Made by a program: the position numbers and the translations under genes. DNA of 64,000 bases, from positions 1-64,000 of the forward strand of contig WNNJ02003384.1 in assembly GCA_012934845.2 (NCBI GenBank), in the 5' to 3' direction. This document shows positions 13,267 through 22,439 of the stretch, piece by piece. Within the stretch, counting starts at the first letter, position 1, and every line of letters begins with the position of its first letter. The DNA comes from Pomphorhynchus laevis. Lineage: Eukaryota > Acanthocephala > Palaeacanthocephala > Echinorhynchida > Pomphorhynchidae. Under the pieces are notes generated by a model, which saw only the letters and a program-made list of their open reading frames with translations, did not search any database and was not told the DNA's origin.

Positions 13267-14370
13267 ATGGGATCATTACAAAGCAGTAGTAGCCTAGACG
13301 TTTGTTTTATAAATCATCCAGACAGAACGTATTTTGCAGGCGACAAGCTTATATGCACATGCCTTTTACAAACTGATAAAGATCTAAAAATTGACAAAAT
13401 ATCTTTTACTTTAACAGGAAAATTAAGGTACTTGATGGAAGGCAATTTCAATGCCTCAGCCGTTATATTACATAAAATTCCAATTGTCGGTTATAAGAAA
13501 CGGAAATTTTACCAGCACTCTGAATTCTTTTGCGCGAACGAACTAGTGTATTTCAGAGATGATAATTCGAAAGTAAGAAAATGGTCAAGTCCAATTGCAA
13601 GCTTTGATCTACCATTGGAACTGCCATCTACTAGTGATAATCATGAACCACCCGTAATACAGTATATTCTAGTTGTTAGGATATCTACGAGCAATGAGAT
13701 ATGGTCTGATTATGTTCGTCATTTTCCATTTAAGGTAATTGCAAGATGGCCTCTTACTGACACTAGTAGATCAAATTCTAATTTTACCCCATCTGACGTT
13801 GCATCCAGCTTAAGTAGATCATTAGTTGGATTGAACCAGAATGATGCTTCTGCTGTGAAATTAAGCATATTTGTACTTGATATACTACGAGTAGAGTGCT
13901 TGATTCCAAAGCTAACATATCATATCGGCGAATCTATAACTGCTAAATTTACAATTCACTATCATGACACAGATGACGATAACAGATACGATTATCTTAG
14001 TAAAATAAATTATCAAATCCTATTCTATGAAAATATTGATAGATTCAAACGCAAAACGTTATTGAAAAATCAAAATATTTTTGAAAGAAATACAAATATG
14101 GACGACAAGTCAAAATATTTCTGGTATAATTTGTTTACGCCTAATAGCAGTACCAAACCAACCCATGATTATGTTTTGCGTATCCGTGAATCACAAAAGG
14201 GACGGGATAAAATGGCATTAAATCAGAATATACATATAAATGCACGCCATGTTCTTTGCTTGCATTTTTATTTTTCTAATAGATACGGAAGCATTAAACA
14301 AGATATTAAAAGAAAAATTCTTTTCGAAATTTTAAACACCAATGTTTACATGGAAGCCGACAAACTCTAA
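13267..14370 (+). CDS. Arrestin-domain-containing protein (alpha-arrestin-like), intronless
   Basis: A single-exon frame of 367 residues from an ATG in strong context (A at -3, G at +4); the open frame reaches back only to a TTG at 13222. Residues ~10-170 look like the N-terminal arrestin sandwich, with the family hallmark YFAGDKLICTC and the later pattern IASFDLPLELPSTS...PPVIQYILVVR. Residues ~195-350 form a second beta-rich lobe starting KLSIFVLDILRVECLIPKLTY with GESITAKFTIHY. Alpha-arrestins act as adaptors that link membrane cargo to ubiquitin ligases and endocytosis. No PPxY motif for Nedd4-type ligases is visible, which is unusual for classical ARRDC proteins but common in invertebrate paralogues. 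A poly(A) signal lies at 14614. The fold assignment is confident; the cargo is unknown. Confidence 0.8.
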   Translation: MGSLQSSSSLDVCFINHPDRTYFAGDKLICTCLLQTDKDLKIDKISFTLTGKLRYLMEGNFNASAVILHKIPIVGYKKRKFYQHSEFFCANELVYFRDDNSKVRKWSSPIASFDLPLELPSTSDNHEPPVIQYILVVRISTSNEIWSDYVRHFPFKVIARWPLTDTSRSNSNFTPSDVASSLSRSLVGLNQNDASAVKLSIFVLDILRVECLIPKLTYHIGESITAKFTIHYHDTDDDNRYDYLSKINYQILFYENIDRFKRKTLLKNQNIFERNTNMDDKSKYFWYNLFTPNSSTKPTHDYVLRIRESQKGRDKMALNQNIHINARHVLCLHFYFSNRYGSIKQDIKRKILFEILNTNVYMEADKL

Positions 14371-14613
14371 CCTGGAAAGTTTATATCCGGTAATGAAATG
14401 TTTCATCGTGTATTTTTCATCATTTAGCCTTCAAATCATATATGTAAGCACCTTGAAAATGAGGACCGGTTTGTGTATTTCATTTTTATTGAAAATGTAG
14501 TTTAAGTAATTTCGCAAGCAAAAAAGAAATAAGTATATGCTTAAATGAATATTTTCGGATCAGGATCTAGAAACAAGGATAATTGTTTTACATTTCGATA
14601 GCTACTCAAAAAT

Positions 14614-14619
14614 AATAAA
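14614..14619 (+). terminator. Poly(A) signal of the arrestin-fold gene
   Basis: AATAAA lies about 244 bases after the stop codon at 14370. Confidence 0.45.
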
Positions 14620-15169
14620 AGCATGTATCTTCGTATTTTTCAAATATTTTGTATTTTTCAAATTTAAAATAGTTTATTTGAAAACGATTTGTTTGTTTAT
14701 AGATATTTACATATTAATATACATTTTATTGATGAAAAAATTGAGAACATATTCACACATTCATTGTCCGGAAATTACAAACGATAAAAATCAATCGTCC
14801 AAACGGAGAAACCAAATTCCAAAAACTAAAACGCAAGAAAGTGCAATCGCCAACAAAAAAGGAATTGTTTTCTTATAAATATAAGATCTCTGTACCTCCT
14901 AATCAATAAGGAATATTTGATTAACTCTCCCTTTGATCTATCAATATTGATCACATGGTCTTTTACATAGGGATTACAAACTGCAAAAGATATTAATTTC
15001 GATATTACGTTTGCGCTAATTCAGACGCACGACACCTTTCTTATATCTGTTTAACATATTTACGCACATAAACTTTAAAAGGAATAAATCTTCAGTTCAA
15101 AGAATTTATCATACAATACATATAATTATACATATAATATTTATAATATTTAATATTTAATATATTTAT
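14620..15169. other. Intergenic, nothing recognised
   Basis: A 66-codon frame (14678-14878) has no recognisable feature. The rest is plain AT-rich sequence. Confidence 0.35.
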
Positions 15170-16545
15170 TTTTTTTAGTTTGATGGTATTTTTATAGTAA
15201 CTAGTTCAAAATATGCATCTATTAAATTATATAAATTATTTTGGAGAAATACAATACCGTTAATGTTGCAATTCTTAAAATTTCATTATTTAATGTATTA
15301 TATTTTATATTATATGGTATGCATGAATGTTCATGCAAAAATATGTTTCTTGTAAATTTAAATATGTCATCTTTACGATATAAATTAAAAGTAATTAATA
15401 CATAATCATCTTGGTCTCCCTTCTCTGAACAATGGTGGCTAATAGTATGAGATTTTATAAATACATATATTTTAATAAATTGGCTAATAGTATGAGATAA
15501 ATTGTATAAAGTATTTTAAAAATAATATATCATTCATAATATAATAAGCCAGATAATATTTAAATAATATCTGAATTATTATTTGACTTAAAATATTTAT
15601 ATTTATATTTATATTATACAAAAATTATAACAAAAATTATTATTTTGCTGTTCAATGACAATCTGAGCCTTTCTTAATTTCAAATTAGTTTGTTCAACTC
15701 AGTAAAATAATATTAAATAAAATAATAATAGAATAATAAGATACCTTTGTTATCTTATTACAAAATATGCTTAGATGGTATCGATTTATTAAATTAATTA
15801 TTCGTTTAACAAATCCAATATATTTGCAATCACTAACAATTGATTATCGTATACTATAAGTAACTGGTGTCCTTAAATTTTAAATATATAAGTCAACAGA
15901 CAATTTGTTATTAATGCTCATATCAAGATATTTACCTTCTTTATCATTAATATTGGTTTTATTAAGAATGAGGCTACCTGGATAGATTTGTTCGCTTATT
16001 GAATAAAAATTGTTAGAGTTAAATACACATATATCATCAATGTATCGAAACATGTATTTCATATATTTATATAGTTTAGATTTAGTCTTTACACAGTTAT
16101 GAACAAATTCATATTCTATAAGCTTAAAAAAAAGTCAGCTATAATTGGGCTACTACTATTACCTCCCATTGGAACACCTCTTATTCGTCTAAATATAGAT
16201 GTCCCTATCTTTAAATAATTTTGATTTATTAAAATATTCAAGGATTCTATTAATTCAATTTTATCCATATATTTATATTTATTTGATGGTTTAATTTTTG
16301 TTAATTAGGCGTTATAGTTATTAATCCATATATTTATATTTATTTGATGAAAATAAGGTTAATTAATTTTTCTTATGCTTCTACAAAGTGTACCAAACTC
16401 GTAAGTATTTACATTTTTAAAATTTTTTCCTTTTGTTTATTCTAAAAAATCTTTTGTAGATAGGCTTTATAGTTATTAAAACATTTTTGTGTGTATAGTT
16501 TTACTTGAACAAAGAAAATAATTTCCCTTTATTTAAAAAAATTAA
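15170..16545 (-). mobile_element. Penelope-like element, RT and 3' coding fragment
   Basis: The RT palm segment FRYIDDICVFNS lies at about 16030-16060 with the following strands (SEQIYPGSLILNKTNI), and the preceding RT segment is recognisable up to ~16540. The downstream C-terminal coding remnant is at 15170-15420. It is broken by several events and was rearranged after insertion. The YxDD palm motif and the flanking order are characteristic of Penelope-like reverse transcriptases. Confidence 0.75.
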
Positions 16546-17130
16546 AATCGAGGGCATATATATGTGTTATATGTATTTTATATATGATGTATTCGTAAAT
16601 AAATCACTGTTTTCCTCATGATGAGGTATAAACACTAAGCGGCATTTATATATCCTTATCAGACAAAGAAATAGAACCGAATTATTCTCGCAATATTTAT
16701 AGTCGCTACGTATGCACAGTCGTCCTTTATGTGACGACAAACTTTAACAACAGTGTCACGTTTCGCTCTAACGGAGCTCATCAGTACCGTAACTTCAATA
16801 ATAATCAATAGGCACCTTAACACACGCTTAAACAGTGTTTAAAGCTAGAAACGCAGAACAACCATTAATCTGAATCATCAGAGGAAATTTAGCATAAGCT
16901 CTATGCTTGGCAGTGCGTATTCCAGTTTAACAATGCATCAGGCACTAAATTCCTTTTTAAAATGCTGTTTAACAGGGAAGCTTTAAAGTGTACAAATATA
17001 CAAAATATAATTTGTTGTTACACCTGCCCTGGGACACCCAATGGAGTACTCATAAATAAATCACTATGTTTTCCTCATGAAGAGGCACAAGGAAGCATTC
17101 TATCTATCTTCATCATATATCTTCGTGAAC
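16546..17130. other. Degraded repeat sequence, not assigned
   Basis: A phrase near AAATCACTGTTTTCCTCATG at ~16601 recurs imperfectly at ~17056, so the region contains dispersed repeat material. No gene was recognised. Confidence 0.35.
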
Positions 17131-17134
17131 TAAA

Positions 17135-17590
17135 TTCCGGGAGCTAATAAGCTTCAGTTTCATAATTGTAGATGTTGCCAAAAACTAGAGTTCGATTACA
17201 AGTAAAACAGAGTTCCTTATCACTTCTAGACGAGCTGATGGTAGCCGGTAGCACTCATCAGTAGGGTGAACTACCATCATTCGTTTCGGCTGCCTTGTGA
17301 GATATTTAAAAGGCATCTCCGAGAATTTGCTAACGTGGTTGCATGGTCCTTGCCTCTTTAAACTAACCATGTGCTTTCCGGATCATCTTAAATTTATTCG
17401 ACAGGAATTTAACTTACTGTCGTTGATTGCTTTCTCATAGGATCCTTTAGAGGATACATTTTTATAATTTTATATCTGATTGTGTTAAACTGTGCTCCGG
17501 GAGCTAATAAGCTTCAGTTTCATAATTGTAGATGTTGCCAAAATCCAGAGTTCGATTACAAGTAAAGCAGACTTCCTTATCACTCCTAGA
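17135..17590. repeat. Dispersed repeat family with conserved GGTAG/CTACC hairpin
   Basis: A ~85-bp block starting CCGGGAGCTAATAAGCTTCA occurs at 17138-17220 and again at 17497-17583. Between them a hairpin (GATGGTAG pairing with CTACCATC, about 17237-17278) resembles ones at 17757-17796 and in the foldback at 53490-53862, in both sequence and layout. No protein is encoded. Confidence 0.6.
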
Positions 17591-17608
17591 TAAGGAGTGA
17601 TATATATA

Positions 17609-18144
17609 TAACGAATAGTTGCTAGGTCACACGAGGTGACTTTCGCATTGAAAACCAGCTACAGAATCCTTCCTTCATGATATCCAATTCCATACACCCT
17701 GACTACTAACGGCGCCATTGCCACAACCGTTTTCGTTTCGCCCGCTTTTTGCCACATGTTGGTAGCCCCGGGCTCGTCAGAAGGCTGACTACCAACTCTT
17801 CGCCTTTTGAAATTTGACTTATCCGAGATTCGAGCTGTCGCTCTCCGTACTTGGCTTGCGCTCTTGACTGCTAGGCTACGAATCCAGGATTACCAGATTT
17901 CACACAGTATATGAAACCTTCCATCATGATATCCAGAAACTGCATTGTCCGAGATGCTTCTCTGGCATGCTTATTATAGATTTTACCGTTTGAGATCATG
18001 AAGATCGATTGGAATCGGGACTGGTGATCCTTTGATGGATTCTTATTTATGTAACGAATAGTTGCTAGGTCACACGAGGTGACTTTCGCATTGAAAACCA
18101 GCTACAGAATCCTTCCTTCATGATATCCAATTCCATACACCCTA
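17609..18144 (-). mobile_element. tRNA-headed SINE-like unit with terminal direct repeats
   Basis: On the minus strand an A-box-like TAGCCTAGCAG (17868-17878) and a B-box-like AGCTCGAATCTC (17825-17836) are spaced as in tRNA-derived RNA polymerase III promoters. The ~90-bp block AACGAATAGTTGCTAGGTCA...ACACCCT at 17609-17700 is repeated at 18055-18144, so the unit is ~446 bp and partly tandem. A third short piece of it lies at 19061-19100, just right of the ribozyme element. Also inside is a CTGACGA / 5-bp helix / GAAAC arrangement, discussed in the findings. Confidence 0.5.
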
Positions 18145-18201
18145 TATATATATATATATAATATATATATAGTATGTTTTTCATGTGTATACACTGTATT
18201 G

Positions 18202-18250
18202 CTGCAACTGATGAGGCTTCTCAAAGCCGAAACGGTACGCCGTCTTGCAG
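18202..18250 (+). ncRNA. Type I hammerhead ribozyme, copy 1
   Basis: Helix I CTGCAA (18202-18207) pairs with TTGCAG (18245-18250). The core CTGATGA is at 18208-18214. Helix II GGCTT/AAGCC has a CTCA loop (18215-18228). GAAA is at 18229-18232. Helix III ACGG/CCGT has a TACG loop (18232-18243). The cleavage-site triplet GTC ends at 18244. All invariant hammerhead positions are present, including the G-C pair that starts helix II. Outer helix I can extend with TACA/TGTA across a one-sided internal loop, as type I hammerheads often do for tertiary contacts. Confidence 0.95.
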
Positions 18251-18552
18251 TGTAGAAGCATGAAATTCTCTATATAAAGAGAAAAGCAGATAGGTGTAAT
18301 AGACAGTCCTGGTTGAATCAAACCTTTTATTTATATATTAGTCATGCGAGGATCCCAGGCGGCGGTACTGTTTCCTTTGTAATCTATTATATTGGTCATT
18401 TAGTGATCCCGCTGATGTCTATTACACTGAGAAGAATTCACTGCATTGCATTGACTTCGAAAGCGCAAGCTACGTAATGCAATTAGCATATAGTGAATTC
18501 TTTCTGCTTTAATCTATATATAGTATGTTTTTCATGTGTATACACTGTATTG

Positions 18553-18601
18553 CTGCAACTGATGAGGCTTCTCAAAGCCGAAACGGTACGCCGTCTTGCA
18601 G
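18553..18601 (+). ncRNA. Type I hammerhead ribozyme, copy 2
   Basis: Identical over all 49 bases to the motif at 18202-18250 and exactly 351 bp downstream. Predicted cut after 18595. Confidence 0.95.
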
Positions 18602-18903
18602 TGTAGAAGCATGAAATTCTCTATATATAGAGAAAAGCAGATAGGTGTAATAGACAGTCCTGGTTGAATCAAACCTTTTATTTATATATTGGTCCTGCGA
18701 GGATCCCAGGCGGCGGTACTGTTTCCTTTGTAATCTATTATATTGGTCATTTAGTGATCCCGCTGATGTCTATTACACTGAAAAGAATTCACTGCATTGC
18801 ATTGACTTCGAAAGCGCAAGCTACGTCATGTAATTAGCATATAGTGAATTCTTTCTGCTTTAATCTATATATAGTATGTTTTTTATGTGTATACACTGTA
18901 TTG

Positions 18904-18952
18904 CTGCAACTGATGAGGCTTCTCAAAGCCGAAACGGTACGCCGTCTTGCAG
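18904..18952 (+). ncRNA. Type I hammerhead ribozyme, copy 3
   Basis: Identical over all 49 bases to the two preceding motifs, again 351 bp on. Predicted cut after 18946. The monomer that follows is truncated at about 19028. Confidence 0.95.
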
Positions 18953-19025
18953 TGTAGAAGCATTAAATTCTCTATATATAGAGAAAAGCAGATAGGTGTA
19001 ATAGACAGTCCTGGTTGAATCAAAC

Positions 19026-19027
<2 letters not shown>

Positions 19028-19062
<35 letters not shown>
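19028..19062. repeat. (TA)n microsatellite
   Basis: A TA dinucleotide run forms the right edge of the ribozyme element. A shorter TA run at about 18144-18170 forms its left edge. Confidence 0.9.
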
Positions 19063-19063
<1 letters not shown>

Positions 19064-19145
19064 CGAATAGTTGCTAGGTCACACGAGGTGACTTTCGCGT
19101 CACCTCGTGTGACCTCGTATATATACGTCACCTCGTATATATATA

Positions 19146-19242
19146 TATACTTTCTTTATCATTAATATTGGTTTTATTAAAAATGCTGCTACCTGGATGA
19201 ATTTGTTCGCTTATTGAATAAAAATTGCTAGAATTAAACTAC
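19146..19242 (-). mobile_element. Short Penelope-like RT fragment
   Basis: About 95 bp match the palm segment that encodes SEQIYPG...LILNKTNI in the copies at 15.9 kb and 35.9 kb. It sits between the ribozyme element and the satellite. Confidence 0.7.
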
Positions 19243-22065
19243 AAATTTATAAAAACACGTATTCCTTTTGGAATCCTGTGAGAAATTATGTGCCCTCGTA
19301 ACCAACGAATACGCATTTGTGCATATAAAGAATAACTAGAAGGTCCACACACGCAACAAACTAGTAAAAACGATTTATGCATCTGAGTTTCGTTTAGCAT
19401 CGTGAGGAATTGCTGGTGTCTTAACAGTTATCACAAAAGCAGTCGAAACGCTCCCTAATAACCACTTCACCCGACTGACGATAACTGCTGGGTGGTTAGG
19501 AACGTCTCGGGGTGATACATTAGACTGATGGAGCTGATGATCGAAGTCCAGTTATTTTGCAGCAAATATGGATTAAAAATCAATCGTAGCCAGCTTCGGC
19601 TCCTGGACCACAGTTTCAAGCGATTTTTCGCCATAACAATTTATAAAATGACGCATTCCTTTTGGAATCCTGTGAGAAATTCAGTGCCCTCGTAATCAAC
19701 GAATACGCATTTGTGCATATAAAGAATAACTAGAAGGTCCACACACGCAACAAACTAGTAAAAACGATTTATGCATCTGTGTTTCGTTTAGCATCGTGAG
19801 GAATTGCTGGTGTCTTAACAGTTATCACAAAAGCAGTCGAAACGCTCCCTAATAACCACTTCATCCGACTGACGATAACTGCTGGGTGGTTAGGAACGTC
19901 TCGGGGTGATACATTAGACTGATGGAGCTGATGATCGAAGTCCAGTTATTTTGCAGCAAATATGGATTAAAAATCAATCGTAGCCAGCTTCGGCTCCTGG
20001 ACCACAGTTTCAAGCGATTTTTCGCCATAACAATTTATAAAATGACCCATTTCTTTTGGAATCCTGTGAGAAATTCAGTGCCCTCGTAATCAACGGATAC
20101 GTATTTGTACCGTATATAAAGAATAACTAGAAGGTCCACACACGTAACAAGCCAGTAAAAACGCTTTCTGCACCTGAGTTTCGCATAATATCGTGAGGAA
20201 TCGCTGGTGTCTTTACAGTTATCACAAAAGCATTCGAAACGTACCCTAACTACTTAATCCGACTGACGATGACTGCTGGGTGGTTAGGAACGTCTCGGAG
20301 TAATACATTTGACTGATGGAGCTGATGATCGAAGTCCATTTATTTAGCACCAAATATGGATTAAAAATCAATTGTAGCCAGTTTTGGCGCCAGGATCACA
20401 GTTTCAAGCGATTTTTCGCCATAACAATATATATAACGATGGTCCTCACAGCAATTCGATTCGTCTACTCTGCACATTCGTGCACTACTATTATATATAC
20501 AGTTATCACAAACGTAGTCGAAACGCACCCTAAACAATTCATCCGACTGACGAAGACTGCTGGGTGGACAGGAGCATCTCGGAGTGATACATTAGATTGA
20601 TGAAGCTGATGATCGAAGTCCATTTATTTAGCAGCAAATTTGGATTCAAAATCAATCGTATCCGGTTTTTGCTCTTGGACCACAGTTTCAAGCGATTTTT
20701 CGCAATAACAATTTATAAAATGACGCATTCCTTTTGGAATCCTGTAAGAAATTCAGTGCCCTCGTAATCAACGGATACGCATTTGTGCCTTATATAAAGA
20801 ATAACTAGGAGGTCCACAGACGTAACAAACCAGTAAAAACGCTTTCTGCACCTGAGTTTCGCATAACATCGTGAGGAATTGCTGGTGTCTTTACAGTTAT
20901 CACAAAAGCAGTCGAAACGTACCCTAACCACTTCATCCGACTGATGATAACTGCTGGGTGGTTAGAAACGTCTCGGAGTGATACATTTGACTGATGGAGC
21001 TGATGATCGAAGTCCATTTATTAAGCAGCAAATTTGGATTCAAAATCAATTGTAGCCAGCTTTGGCTCCAGGACCACAATTTCAAGCGATTTTTCGCCAT
21101 GACAATATATATATGACGATGGTCCTCACAGCAATTCGATTCGTCTACTCTGCACATTCGTGCACTACTATTATATATACAGTTATCACAAAAGCAGTCG
21201 AAACGTACCCTAACCACTTCATCCGACTGACGATAACTGCTGGGTGGTTAGGAACGTCTCGGAGAGATACATTTGACTGATGGAGCTGATGATCGAAGTC
21301 CAGTTATTTAGCAGTAAATATGGATTAAAAATCAATCGTAGCCAGCTTCGGCTCCTGGACCACAGTTTCAAGCGATTTTTCGCCATAACAATTTATAAAA
21401 TGACCCATTTCTTTTGGAATCCTGTGAGAAATTCAGTTCCATCGTAATCAACGGATACGCATTTGTACCGTATATAAAGAATAACTAGAAGGTCCACACA
21501 CGTAACAAGCCAGTAAAAACGCTTTCTGCACCTGATTTTCGCATAATATCGCGAGGAATTGCTGGTGTCTTTACAGTTATCACAAAAGCAGTCGAAACGT
21601 ACCCTAACTACTTAATCCGACTGATGATAACTGCTGGGTGGTTAGGAACGTCTCGGAGTGATACATTTGACTGATGGAGCTGATGATCGAAGTCCATTTA
21701 TTTAGCACCAAATATGGATTAAAAATCAATTGTAGCCAGCTTTGGCTCCAGGACCACAGTTTCAAGCGATTTTTCGCCATAACAATATATATAACAATGG
21801 TCCTCACAGCAATTCGATTCGTCTACTCTGCACATTCGTGCACTACTATTATATATACAGTTATCACAAACGTAGTCGAAACGCACCCTAAACACTTCAT
21901 CCGACTGACGAAGACTGCTGGGTGGACAGGAGCATCTCGGAGTGATACATTAGATCGATGGAGCTGATGATCGAAGTCCATTTATTTAGCAGCAAATTTG
22001 AATTCAAAATCAATCGTATCCGGTTTTTGCTCTTGGACCACAGTTTCAAGCGATTTTTCGCACTT
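19243..22065 (+). repeat. Two-unit higher-order satellite (394 + 285 bp)
   Basis: The anchor CAGTTATCACAAA recurs at about 19425, 19819, 20216, 20500, 20894, 21180, 21574 and 21858. The spacings are 394, 397, 284, 394, 286, 394 and 284. The first copies are plain ~394-bp units; then long and short units alternate, giving a ~680-bp higher-order period. The short unit replaces part of the long one with a segment containing CACAGCAATTCGATTCGTCT. Several open frames run through it but they are periodic, and none resembles a known protein. The 3' part of each unit holds the hammerhead-like fold described next. Confidence 0.9.
20933..20981 (+). ncRNA. Candidate hammerhead ribozyme with minimal helix III
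   Basis: This satellite copy has CTGATGA (20941-20947), helix II TAAC/GTTA (20948-20951 with 20961-20964), GAAAC (20965-20969) and GTC (20970-20972). Helix I, TCATCCGA with TCGGAGTGA, forms eight pairs with one bulged G. All invariant core bases are present. Helix III is only ACGT, too short to close on itself, but self-complementary between two molecules. Weak points: helix II starts with U-A rather than the usual G-C, and the sibling copies mostly read GGAAC in place of GAAAC, so most would be inactive. Confidence 0.5.
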
Positions 22066-22356
22066 ACAATATATTTATATTAGAACTTAGTAAGTGTATA
22101 TGTATAACATGTATATGTTATAACTTTGTAAGTTCCAAATACATATCTTTATTTTCTTTATTTTTATTTTCTTTAATAAAAATATCTTATCTTTATTTTC
22201 TTTAATATTTCCTTTCCAAATTTTTTTCTTTTATGTATTTAAGGTTACAAAACTGTTTTGAAGTAACTTTGTTGATAGCTTTGTTTCTAGGTAGCAAAGC
22301 TATTATGAACTATTATAAACCATGCCTCTTGAATATTTTTGTTATTCTAGAGATAC

Positions 22357-22405
<49 letters not shown>

Positions 22406-22430
22406 TTTTTTAATTCCAAATAATAATTAA
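22066..22430. repeat. AT-rich spacer with (TA)n microsatellite
   Basis: A TA run of ~40 bases lies near 22361-22400. The remainder is plain AT-rich sequence. Confidence 0.8.
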
Positions 22431-22439
22431 AAATATGTC

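Larger units (their letters stand above)
18171..19028 (+). mobile_element. Retrozyme-like tandem element, 351-bp monomers, about 2.4 copies
   Basis: Monomers begin at 18171, 18522 and 18873, exactly 351 bp apart, and differ by only a handful of bases. The third is truncated in a (TA)n run. Each carries an identical type I hammerhead motif on the plus strand. Cutting at all three sites would release two unit-length 351-nt RNAs (18245-18595 and 18596-18946). No protein is encoded. Known animal retrozymes are small, tandem, protein-less elements of about 170-400 bp bearing type I hammerheads, and they form circular RNAs. The match in size, repeat structure and ribozyme type is close. The element lies between (TA)n tracts, flanked by pieces of the SINE-like unit. 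Confidence 0.88.

Noticed and set aside
17230-17290. Hammerhead in the 17.2-kb dispersed repeat
   Set aside because: CTGATGA and GAAAC both occur on the minus strand, but the order is reversed and no helix I/III arrangement with NUH could be drawn.
20316-21967. Repeated open frames of 70-97 codons in the satellite
   Set aside because: They recur with the satellite period, differ in length by copy, and match no protein family. They are chance frames in repeats.
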